Shown here in pieces: positions 1 to 6,805 of a stretch of 13,628 nt of DNA. Every line of letters begins with the position of its first letter. The first letter of the stretch is position 1. A program made the position numbers and the translations under genes. The stretch spans positions 1 to 13,628 of the forward strand of contig JAQXFJ010000143.1 of the NCBI GenBank assembly GCA_029250385.1, written 5' to 3'. The notes under the pieces are model-generated. The model was given only the letters and a program-made list of their open reading frames with translations. It searched no databases and was not told the origin of the DNA. The stretch is from Candidatus Poseidoniaceae archaeon (GTDB taxonomy: Archaea > Thermoplasmatota > Poseidoniia > Poseidoniales > Poseidoniaceae).

Positions 1-3000
1 CATACTACTGAACTAGATGGTCTCTGGTGTGCTGCGACACTTCCCGATGGATCTCTGTTAACCAACTGGCCGTATATCCCTACGGGAATAAACGCGACAT
101 TCCAAAATATTTTATCTGCATGTACAAACATTGAATCACCAGTTGGTGAAGATTTATGGTTGGGTACAGACCCCTTACTAAAGGATTCAGATAGATACAA
201 TTGGGACGGATTCTCGGTAAGAAGTTTATTCCCATCTTTTGGCGATGGCATTCCCGATGGTTGGGAAGTCCATTTTGGTTTAGATCCTTTAAACCGAAGT
301 AGTGCATTATTCGATGAAGACTTCGATGGTTGGGACAAAAATTTGGACGGCGTCATTTCTCCAGATGTTAGTCGAACTGCAACAGCTCTTGAACTAGGTG
401 AGCAGTTATCTAATATCGAAGAATATAATATTTATTATGACCAAGGAAATACAGTAATGGCAGGACTTAAATCGACTACATATGATAGCGAAATGGCAAC
501 CCTTTACCAATACCCAATTTCATTTGCGGTAGAGAGTGAGCAAATTAGCGTAATAAATCACGATGTAAGGTCGCTTGAGGTTGTTGAATCATTGTTGTAT
601 GTCACCACCAAATACGGAGTCACTGTGATTGATAATTCACTTTCTTCTTCTACTGATTACTGGATTCCACAAGGAGTAGAACTCTATGATTCAACGATCT
701 TGCGGGATCAAAATGATCAGGTATATGCCATCGCTTTTGCTTCCAATGTAGGCCTTGGAGTTGCACGAATTCAACTTGATGGATTTCTTCAGTCAGTAGA
801 TAATTGGGATTGGTCACAAACAGAAACTATACACGAAGTGGAAGAACTTTTGATTAATAGCCCAAATAACCAAGTGATTGGATTAGGCTTTGCCGGCGCC
901 GGTAATGTGTTTGAAATTAGTAGCTTTGGACTTATCGAACAAGTAAACGAAGTTAGCCAAGCTATCACAACTCAATTATCCAATGGTAATGTTACTGTTA
1001 CCGACATAGAGCATGGTCTTGCTAATGGAAACTTGACACTGTTTGTCGCTACAGATAGGGGTCTGCTTACTTGTGAAACTAACTCTGGTAGGGACGGTGA
1101 TAATGCAGATTGGAGATTCTTTTTCTCTAGAGAAGATACTGGTGTTTTTGCATCTATAAATGAATTGAGGACATTACCAGCAGGAAGCTCTGAAAATCCT
1201 GCGGAAGTAAGAGACATATTGCTAGATGGGCCATCACCTGATAACCCTCAAGTTCTTTGGTTTGGTACTCCTTCAGGTTTGCATCAAATGCGGCTAATTG
1301 ATGATGTAATTAGTCACAGTGGGTTGCTAGAAAACCCTGGTTCAAATGAAATTAGTACCAGAGATATCAACAGTATTAGAGCAATACACTCCACCGGGCA
1401 ACAAATTATTCTTGGTTCCAATGCAGGTACATGGGTTCTTTCTGGCGACTATTCCAATGTATACGAGATTGACGAACAAGAAACAATGCCAGGATATATT
1501 TCAGAAATTGCTACTATTGGAGTTTCTGAAAATATGACTATTTTTGCATCTTCAGAACCGGGCCAATTTGCTAATCTTGAACTAATGAATCCTAAATCCA
1601 ATGATTCAGATGGCGATGGAATGCCAGATGGATGGGAAATTGGTAATAATTTAGATCCAACAGACCCTTGGGATGCGCTTTTAGATTTCGATTATGATGG
1701 CTTAGACCTAGATCAGTCTGGCGATGGTATCTTAGAGAGGCTATGGACTAATCTCGATGAGTTTAGGTATGTCGAGAGGACAGACGACGGCTATAATTCT
1801 ACCAATCCAAATGTAGGTGATACTGATGGTGATGGACTAAGAGATGGTGAAGAATATTTCGGTTTCTTTTATGAGAGTACCAATCTATGGTGTTATTATT
1901 CTGTACAACTCGAGTATATTTGTGATACCCAAGTAGGTGATAATGCGAATGCGACATATCTCAGTTTGTCTACCAGTGATTTAGGGACTGACCCTACGAA
2001 TCCTGACTCAGATGGTGACGGAATGCCAGATGGCTGGGAAATCGAGAATAGAAGGTGGGTTGGTTCATCATTCACTGGTGGCAATAATTGGTCCCTAGAC
2101 CCTAACAGGGCAGAGGATGCAAATTGGGATGCCGATGGCGACGGACTACAAAATCTGTGTGAATATCGATGGACTCAAGTAAAGCAACAGGCAATCGATG
2201 GATTATTGTTAGAGTCACATGGTGAAAATTCAACCTTTGCGGAATTGTGGGCTGATTCAGACCCCAATAATATCGATTCAGATGGTGATTCTTTACCAGA
2301 TGGATGGGAGTCATCATATTCTTGTTCCTGGGATAGTTCCAGAGTAGGAATAAATCCTTTAAATGGTTCTGATTCACTAAAGAATCCTGACGGTGATGGA
2401 TTTGATATTGACCGAGATGGCATAATCGGACAAAATGAAGCCTTTGTCAATTATCTTGAATATCATTTACGATATGATTTGTTTGATGAAGATAATCCAA
2501 CAGATTTCAATGATTTACCGTTTGGTCTAAGTACGGATTTATTCACTAATGTAAGCAATAATGGCGCACCAGAAGCATCGTATGCAGAACGTGCAGCAGG
2601 TTCCTTACTTGCTACACAGAATTCTATCGATGCGGGCTCAACAGACCCACTTGATTCGGATACCGATGATGATGGTATGCCTGATGGTTGGGAAATTTGG
2701 TTTTCTAGATGGGATATACTAGAAGATGAATGGACTCTTAATCCTCTACAACCATCTGATAGATGGGAAGATGCGGACCAAGATGGAATGACAAACTGGG
2801 AAGAATACAATGCGATTGACCCCGCAATGACTGAAACAGACGTCAACCGTTCATCTCCAAAATGGTTTGTGACAACAATTGGTAGTGCTTACACTTTCCA
2901 AGCATGGGCTGGAATTCAAACTGACCTCTCATTTGGTTCATTTGTAAATTCAACCCAGAGGAATCTTACTGGACTCACAGGCGATCCTAATAATGTCGAT

Positions 3001-5097
3001 ACTGATGGAGATGGCATTATAGATGGTGTGGAATTATTGTTTACCACATGGAATCAATCTGCTGAAACTTGGACATTAAATCCGCTTGTTCCCGGAGATG
3101 GACTGTTTGATTCTGATGAGGATGGACTAATCGATTTACAGGAATTCGCTTTAGTGACTTCTAATCCTGACAATGGAATCGACCATCCGTCAGATGCACC
3201 TCTGCTACACATTGATGGGGACCTATTACAGCCTACTGAAAAAGCTCAGAGAATGTTCAATATTCTAATTTCAAAAGAAACTAGAGGTAAACGTTTGCTA
3301 GATGATTTTAATGATTGGCAAAATGGTGAACCAGCAAACAATTTTATCTCAATTTTAATGGGGATAACAGATCCAACCAATCCAGATACCGATGGAGATG
3401 GTATGTATGATGGATTTGAGTATTGGTTCGCAGAATGGGACCTAGAAGCCAATTTGTGGAGTATTAACCCACTTATAGACGGAGATGTTTTGTTAGATAC
3501 AGACGGAGACAGTTTTGACTGTAATGGTGATGGTAATATCTCATTAGATGAACGTTTTTCCAACCTCAGAGAATGGGAATCCAGAACTTGGGGTAAGTAC
3601 TCAGAAAGAAATACAGTTCCTCAAGATGTCGGAATCTTAAGTTTCGGCGATGATGCAATAAATGCTTACATCGAAGAGATGGGTTATACTTATTTCGAAG
3701 CGAGATCAGCCCTGTATAACGACTTCATTTCAAAGAGTCAAGACAGTGCAGATAGGATGGTGAAAATTAATTCATATGACTCAAATAATTTCAACCGTAC
3801 TCTTGTTGGAGTTGCTGACCCGACTAGTAGTGATTCTGATGGTGATTCGATTCCAGACGGTTGGGAATATTGTTATGCGATTTATGGCATGCCAGATGTT
3901 TCTACCCAAGATCACTGGGCAGCAAATCCAGTCAACCCTCATGATGTAAATTATGACGGTGATAGCGATGGTTGGTATGATAGAAGTGCGTTTGACATTC
4001 CAGCTCAGCAAGGTGAATGGGATGAAAGAGTATTTACCTCGAGTAGTGTGATAATTCAACCCGGACCTGGTTCCTTACCATTCACTAACCTAATGGAATG
4101 GAATAATAATACTCGACCAGATTTGAACGATACTGATGGTGATTCAATTATCTATAACACCCAAACTTCCAATGGAGCGGTAATCTCTCACGAAATTGAT
4201 TTTAACTTGAGTGATGGACGTGAAGTATTCAAATATGGTATAAATCCCAATGATAATGACACTGATGGCGATATGTTGCCAGATTGGTATGAATATAAAA
4301 TGGCATGGAATGAATCGAATGATAATTTTTCCTCATTACTACAAATAAAGGTAATTTGGATAGATTCATTGACAGGTGATGAATGTGACACTAATACCAT
4401 ATCCTGTTTGCCACTTTCACTAAATGGCGATAAGTTATCAAGACCTGATTTAGAATTCGCTTGGTTTACCTTGGACCCTGCAGATCCGGTTGACGCCAAT
4501 TATGATCCAGATAATGATGGAAACTATGATTGCTCAGGAGCCGGGTGTAGCTATGAAGCGTACACTAACTTCCAAGAATTCTTTACCTTGACCGATGTAG
4601 ATTTGACATCTCCAAATGCTGTACGATTAGCACCACTAGTCTATGAAGGCAATCCAGTTGAAGAATGGTGGCAATTTCGTGGATATCTGTTAGGCCTTGG
4701 AACTCCATCTGAAGGAACTACAAATTACTTGAAGATGGACAAACAATCCTCTACTGATGTAAGATATGTCTTGATTGTTGACGACAATGATGATGATTTC
4801 CTTACCCTAAATCCAAGCAATGACCAGACCCTTGTATCTGGTGCACTTACCGACCAGTGGGAAATATACTACACGAGTTCACCACAGACAGCACCTGTTA
4901 GGGTTGTTGGTGAGCACGAATTTGGTTGGTACAATGTAGACTTAGATAACGACCATATTGCCGAAGGAACCAGCCCCATTAACTGGGATACTGACGGCGA
5001 TTGGATTGTTGATTGGTTTGAAGTAAATGATGACGAGGAAGATGGCTTGCGAGGCGATTCATCGCCACTAAGGTATGACTCAAGACAAACTGGTTGA
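1..5097 (+). CDS. Giant secreted TSP3-repeat/beta-propeller-like protein, 5'-truncated by window
   Basis: The frame is open from base 1 to the TGA at 5095-5097 (1698 residues visible). There is no credible start, so the N-terminus and any signal peptide lie upstream. Seen in order: one TSP3-like loop (residues about 62-89); an EF-hand-like loop (112-123); a beta-rich segment (about 175-520) with recurring LYVTT..G, LFVATDRGL, LWFGTPSGL and IILGSNAG strands, like regulator-type beta-propeller blades; then eleven more D-x-D-G-D-G-x-P-D-G-W-E-like loops up to residue 1674. Many loops are followed by a Trp-rich stretch ending in NPL and a second acidic loop ending in an EY-type motif. Such loops bind calcium in thrombospondin and bacterial adhesin families. 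I infer a large extracellular, calcium-stabilised surface or secreted protein. No transmembrane anchor is visible at the C-terminus, which ends about 25 residues after the last loop. Substrate or partner is unknown. Confidence 0.85.
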   Translation, partial: HTTELDGLWCAATLPDGSLLTNWPYIPTGINATFQNILSACTNIESPVGEDLWLGTDPLLKDSDRYNWDGFSVRSLFPSFGDGIPDGWEVHFGLDPLNRSSALFDEDFDGWDKNLDGVISPDVSRTATALELGEQLSNIEEYNIYYDQGNTVMAGLKSTTYDSEMATLYQYPISFAVESEQISVINHDVRSLEVVESLLYVTTKYGVTVIDNSLSSSTDYWIPQGVELYDSTILRDQNDQVYAIAFASNVGLGVARIQLDGFLQSVDNWDWSQTETIHEVEELLINSPNNQVIGLGFAGAGNVFEISSFGLIEQVNEVSQAITTQLSNGNVTVTDIEHGLANGNLTLFVATDRGLLTCETNSGRDGDNADWRFFFSREDTGVFASINELRTLPAGSSENPAEVRDILLDGPSPDNPQVLWFGTPSGLHQMRLIDDVISHSGLLENPGSNEISTRDINSIRAIHSTGQQIILGSNAGTWVLSGDYSNVYEIDEQETMPGYISEIATIGVSENMTIFASSEPGQFANLELMNPKSNDSDGDGMPDGWEIGNNLDPTDPWDALLDFDYDGLDLDQSGDGILERLWTNLDEFRYVERTDDGYNSTNPNVGDTDGDGLRDGEEYFGFFYESTNLWCYYSVQLEYICDTQVGDNANATYLSLSTSDLGTDPTNPDSDGDGMPDGWEIENRRWVGSSFTGGNNWSLDPNRAEDANWDADGDGLQNLCEYRWTQVKQQAIDGLLLESHGENSTFAELWADSDPNNIDSDGDSLPDGWESSYSCSWDSSRVGINPLNGSDSLKNPDGDGFDIDRDGIIGQNEAFVNYLEYHLRYDLFDEDNPTDFNDLPFGLSTDLFTNVSNNGAPEASYAERAAGSLLATQNSIDAGSTDPLDSDTDDDGMPDGWEIWFSRWDILEDEWTLNPLQPSDRWEDADQDGMTNWEEYNAIDPAMTETDVNRSSPKWFVTTIGSAYTFQAWAGIQTDLSFGSFVNSTQRNLTGLTGDPNNVDTDGDGIIDGVELLFTTWNQSAETWTLNPLVPGDGLFDSDEDGLIDLQEFALVTSNPDNGIDHPSDAPLLHIDGDLLQPTEKAQRMFNILISKETRGKRLLDDFNDWQNGEPANNFISILMGITDPTNPDTDGDGMYDGFEYWFAEWDLEANLWSINPLIDGDVLLDTDGDSFDCNGDGNISLDERFSNLREWESRTWGKYSERNTVPQDVGILSFGDDAINAYIEEMGYTYFEARSALYNDFISKSQDSADRMVKINSYDSNNFNRTLVGVADPTSSDSDGDSIPDGWEYCYAIYGMPDVSTQDHWAANPVNPHDVNYDGDSDGWYDRSAFDIPAQQGEWDERVFTSSSVIIQPGPGSLPFTNLMEWNNNTRPDLNDTDGDSIIYNTQTSNGAVISHEIDFNLSDGREVFKYGINPNDNDTDGDMLPDWYEYKMAWNESNDNFSSLLQIKVIWIDSLTGDECDTNTISCLPLSLNGDKLSRPDLEFAWFTLDPADPVDANYDPDNDGNYDCSGAGCSYEAYTNFQEFFTLTDVDLTSPNAVRLAPLVYEGNPVEEWWQFRGYLLGLGTPSEGTTNYLKMDKQSSTDVRYVLIVDDNDDDFLTLNPSNDQTLVSGALTDQWEIYYTSSPQTAPVRVVGEHEFGWYNVDLDNDHIAEGTSPINWDTDGDWIVDWFEVNDDEEDGLRGDSSPLRYDSRQTG
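523..1580 (+). other. Beta-propeller-like domain inside the giant protein
   Basis: This segment lies between the first calcium loop and the main loop array and carries almost none of the acidic loops. It shows recurring strand motifs: LYVTTKYGVTVI (595-630), LFVATDRGLLTC (1039-1074), LWFGTPSGLH (1255-1284) and IILGSNAGTWVL (1405-1440). Less clear copies occur near 720-770 and 880-918. Hydrophobic-x-[GA]-T-x-x-G-L motifs are typical of blades in two-component-regulator-type propellers. I infer six or seven blades forming a binding platform. This rests on motif resemblance only. Confidence 0.5.
2404..2439 (+). other. EF-hand-like calcium loop in giant protein
   Basis: Residues 802-813 read DIDRDGIIGQNE, which fits the canonical EF-hand loop D-x-D-x-D-G-x-I-x-x-x-E at every ligand position. 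It follows a TSP3-like loop and precedes a Leu-Glu-Tyr motif. It is distinct from the P-D-G-W-E loops. Confidence 0.6.
3517..3552 (+). other. EF-hand-like calcium loop in giant protein
   Basis: Residues 1173-1184 read DCNGDGNISLDE, a complete match to D-x-N-x-D-G-x-I-x-x-x-E as in EF-hand and dockerin loops. Less complete relatives lie at 334-369 (position 12 is Val) and at 1711-1746 (position 12 is Trp). Confidence 0.6.
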
Positions 5098-5114
5098 GAT
5101 TCACAACTAAATTT

Positions 5115-5119
5115 GGTGA
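5115..5119 (+). promoter_or_regulatory. Ribosome binding site GGTGA for the 5124 start
   Basis: GGTGA lies four bases before the ATG at 5124. The same motif at the same distance precedes the next gene at 5604. This favours ATG 5124 over the upstream TTG at 5094, which would overlap the stop codon of the giant gene. Confidence 0.65.
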
Positions 5120-5123
5120 AATT

Positions 5124-5567
5124 ATGTCAGACAATGCGGTAGATGGTTTGGTAACTCTCCAAGAACGTGTTGTAAACCTAATAAAACAACTAAATATGCC
5201 CTTGGTTGAGGTAAGCATTGTAATACAAAATATGCTTTCTCCAATGCTTACATCCTTAGAAGAGCATGCATCAACAAATAATAGTGAGATACCTGATAAG
5301 TTGAAAAATCAGTGGCCTATTATCACACCAATCAGTAAAGAAGTGGCATCCTCATTGAGCGTTGATAAAATTTTATCAGTTGTCGATGAAGACCGAATGG
5401 ATATTTTGATGACCTTAATACGAGTAACAATGGTCGAAACAGAAATGATTCTTATTGACGGCATTTCTACCCTAAGAATGTGGGAGCATTTGGCAAGGAG
5501 CCAATTATCTAGCATAACCTCACCTGGTCAATTATTCTCTCCATTTGAGATTCCAGAAGATTGGTGA
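5124..5567 (+). CDS. Small helical protein of unknown function
   Basis: This gene encodes 147 residues that I do not recognise. The start is set by a GGTGA motif four bases upstream of the ATG, and the gene begins 26 bases after the giant protein gene, so the two are probably co-transcribed. The protein has no signal peptide and no clear membrane segment. It appears largely alpha-helical, with amphipathic stretches at about residues 8-45 and 75-125, and ends in a Pro/Phe-rich tail (FSPFEIPEDW). It contains no cysteine or histidine cluster suggesting an active site. I infer a cytoplasmic protein, perhaps an accessory of the neighbouring surface protein, but only position suggests this. A run of eight T's follows the stop. 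Confidence 0.7.
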   Translation: MSDNAVDGLVTLQERVVNLIKQLNMPLVEVSIVIQNMLSPMLTSLEEHASTNNSEIPDKLKNQWPIITPISKEVASSLSVDKILSVVDEDRMDILMTLIRVTMVETEMILIDGISTLRMWEHLARSQLSSITSPGQLFSPFEIPEDW

Positions 5568-5570
5568 CAA

Positions 5571-5578
5571 TTTTTTTT
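5571..5578 (+). terminator. Oligo-T transcription terminator
   Basis: Eight T's begin three bases after the TGA of the small helical protein gene. Archaeal RNA polymerase terminates at oligo-T tracts without needing a hairpin, and no hairpin is evident here. The next gene starts 25 bases later, so termination may be partial. Confidence 0.5.
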
Positions 5579-5593
5579 ATAACAATGACATTT

Positions 5594-5599
5594 AGGTGA
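5594..5599 (+). promoter_or_regulatory. Ribosome binding site AGGTGA for the lipoprotein gene
   Basis: AGGTGA lies four bases before the ATG at 5604 and fixes that start, which also yields a complete lipoprotein signal peptide. Confidence 0.65.
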
Positions 5600-5603
5600 A
5601 ACC

Positions 5604-6389
5604 ATGGCAAACAGCAATTCAATCCCGTTACTGCTTGTTTTGCTCATGATCAGTGCTGGACTTTCGGGATGCTTTGGTGATGATTCAAAGGAATTAGAAA
5701 GAGGCATACCCGGAGGATTAACTCTCGCTTGTTTAAGCGACGATAAATATACTTCAATGGTCGTAGAAATTGATTATGAGTCTGACTACATGCCGGAACA
5801 AAGCTCCGTTGATATGTTAAAAGCCCGTCTTGAACAGGTATGCAACAAACCACAGGGTGTCGAAATACTGCTTACAGAGACCGATTTTGGGCACGAAGGT
5901 CAATGGTCTTCAAATGATGTAAGAGAAAAAGGTTGGAATGAAAAGTCAAATAATCCTGAAAGCGGTTCTACCCTTTATTGGCAAGCTATTTTTCCATCAG
6001 GTCAATACGCCAATGACGGTGTTCTTGGTGTGGCAGTAGATGCATCTACCGTAGCAATTTTTGGTGAAGCAGTGGATGATGCTGAGGGTCCTATTTTCAA
6101 CCGACCATCTGCTGAAGAAATTGAAAACAGTGTTTTGGTACATGAATTTGGTCATTTATTAGGACTGGTTAATTTGGTCTATGAATCGCCGATAGACCAC
6201 GAAGATGAGGAACACGAAGGTCATTCAAATAATGAAGATTCTGTCATGTATTGGGCCATTGAGTCAGCTAATATTGGGAACATAATAACAGGTCAATTAC
6301 CCGATGATTTTGATTCCGATGACCTAAATGACCTTGCGGGCATGTTGAGTGGCGAGATTAAAACTAACAATCAATTGTGGACTAATTGA
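5604..6389 (+). CDS. Lipoprotein zinc metalloprotease (HExxH, metzincin-like)
   Basis: This gene encodes 261 residues. It starts with a hydrophobic signal (about residues 7-20) and a lipobox LSG-C, so Cys23 is probably lipidated and the protein held on the outer face of the membrane. The zinc motif is HEFGHLLGLVN: His180, Glu181 (general base) and His184, followed by Gly187. Met215 in SVMYW fits a Met-turn, as in metzincins. The third metzincin ligand position (His or Asp) is Asn190. A His/Asp/Glu-rich stretch (His199, His204, His207) lies between motif and Met-turn and may supply the third ligand. The family-level fold is inferred. An AGGTGA ribosome site precedes the gene. It follows the giant surface protein gene and might process surface proteins, but its substrate is unknown. 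Its 3' end overlaps the opposite-strand gene by 19 bases. Confidence 0.75.
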   Translation: MANSNSIPLLLVLLMISAGLSGCFGDDSKELERGIPGGLTLACLSDDKYTSMVVEIDYESDYMPEQSSVDMLKARLEQVCNKPQGVEILLTETDFGHEGQWSSNDVREKGWNEKSNNPESGSTLYWQAIFPSGQYANDGVLGVAVDASTVAIFGEAVDDAEGPIFNRPSAEEIENSVLVHEFGHLLGLVNLVYESPIDHEDEEHEGHSNNEDSVMYWAIESANIGNIITGQLPDDFDSDDLNDLAGMLSGEIKTNNQLWTN

Positions 6390-6712
6390 TTATTTTTTTC
6401 AGCGACAAATTTGGTTGCCTCTCTCCAAGCATCAAATATCGAGTAGAACCAAAGAACAAACCACAAAACTACCGTTAAAGCGAGTGGTATTTGCAGCAAC
6501 GCCCAGTCAAAACCCTTCTGATGCTTTCTATTGAAATGTTGACCTAAAAAGAAGAATGGGATTGCGGCAATGATAGCGGCAAACAATGGTCGCAGTGCGC
6601 CCCAAAATCCAACTCCCAATGTCATCTCTTTCCAAATCTGGCGGAAAATTTTGAAGCCAGTGACACCCGTTTTTGGCTCTTTTTCAACTTGGACAAATTG
6701 AGAATTGTTCAT
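6371..6712 (-). CDS. Small two-helix membrane protein, unknown function
   Basis: Read from the ATG at 6712 this encodes 113 residues. A polar N-terminus (about 1-30) is followed by two hydrophobic segments, roughly residues 33-55 and 71-93, and a charged tail (FDAWREATKF, then a short polar end). The [FY]-x-x-[IV]-x-D-A-[WY] pattern after the second helix recalls small archaeal and bacterial TM proteins of unknown role. The start is uncertain: in-frame ATGs lie at 6745 and 6760, and the frame stays open to 6850 inside the next gene. I chose 6712 because a TATA-like TTATAT lies about 40 bases upstream and no ribosome site marks the others. The 3' end overlaps the lipoprotein gene by 19 bases. 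No enzymatic residues are evident. Confidence 0.65.
   Translation of the reverse strand: MNNSQFVQVEKEPKTGVTGFKIFRQIWKEMTLGVGFWGALRPLFAAIIAAIPFFFLGQHFNRKHQKGFDWALLQIPLALTVVLWFVLWFYSIFDAWREATKFVAEKNNQLVHN
6393..6399 (+). terminator. Oligo-T terminator after the lipoprotein gene
   Basis: Seven T's begin three bases after the TGA at 6387-6389. They lie inside the coding sequence of the opposite-strand membrane protein, where they read as Lys/Asn codons. This is a plausible archaeal terminator for the upstream + strand transcript. Confidence 0.45.
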
Positions 6713-6747
6713 ACTTGCTCGATTGAGACCAAACTCTAATTGCATGT

Positions 6748-6767
6748 CAATATAACCCATAAAAAAA
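6748..6767. promoter_or_regulatory. AT-rich promoter region between divergent genes
   Basis: The gap between the - strand membrane protein and the + strand fusion gene contains CAATATAAC and CATAAAAAAA. Read on the - strand the first gives TTATATTG, about 40 bases before the ATG at 6712. Read on the + strand the second lies about 40-48 bases before the ATG at 6806. Both distances suit an archaeal TATA box with a short leader. The assignment is by position and composition only. Confidence 0.3.
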
Positions 6768-6805
6768 CACGAACAGGTCAAAAGTAATGGTGGACTCGGG
6801 TTTTC

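Larger units (their letters stand above)
1603..5022 (+). repeat. Array of eleven TSP3-like calcium-binding loops
   Basis: Twelve-residue acidic loops with consensus D-[ST]-D-G-D-G-[MIL]-P-D-G-W-E lie in frame at 1603-1638, 1819-1854, 2005-2040, 2275-2310, 2659-2694, 2998-3033, 3385-3420, 3832-3867, 4129 onward (interrupted), 4258-4293 and 4987-5022. A further upstream copy ends at 267. From the third to the eighth of these, spacing is about 90-150 residues and each unit looks bipartite: loop, a segment with spaced Trp ending in L-[ND]-P, a second acidic DxDxDG stretch, then an EY or EW motif. The last three loops are more degenerate. The repeats are imperfect at DNA level, so they appear to be old duplications. 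Confidence 0.85.

Noticed and set aside
2463..2846. Open Ser/Pro-rich frame on the - strand across the calcium-loop array
   Set aside because: It mirrors the acidic loop codons of the giant gene on the other strand, as do similar frames at 2175-2450, 3246-3563 and 4188-4499. None has a ribosome site or a domain.
1603..5022. Recurrent GATGG-rich motifs as a possible CRISPR array or DNA repeat element
   Set aside because: The repeats are in frame, imperfect and irregularly spaced, and they follow the protein consensus rather than a DNA consensus.
5094..5123. TTG at 5094 as the start of the small helical protein
   Set aside because: It overlaps the stop codon of the giant gene. The ATG at 5124 has a GGTGA site at the same distance as in the next gene.
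5080..5130. Frameshift that would join the giant protein to the small helical protein
   Set aside because: The small protein has its own ribosome site and a different composition, with no acidic loops, so two genes are more likely.
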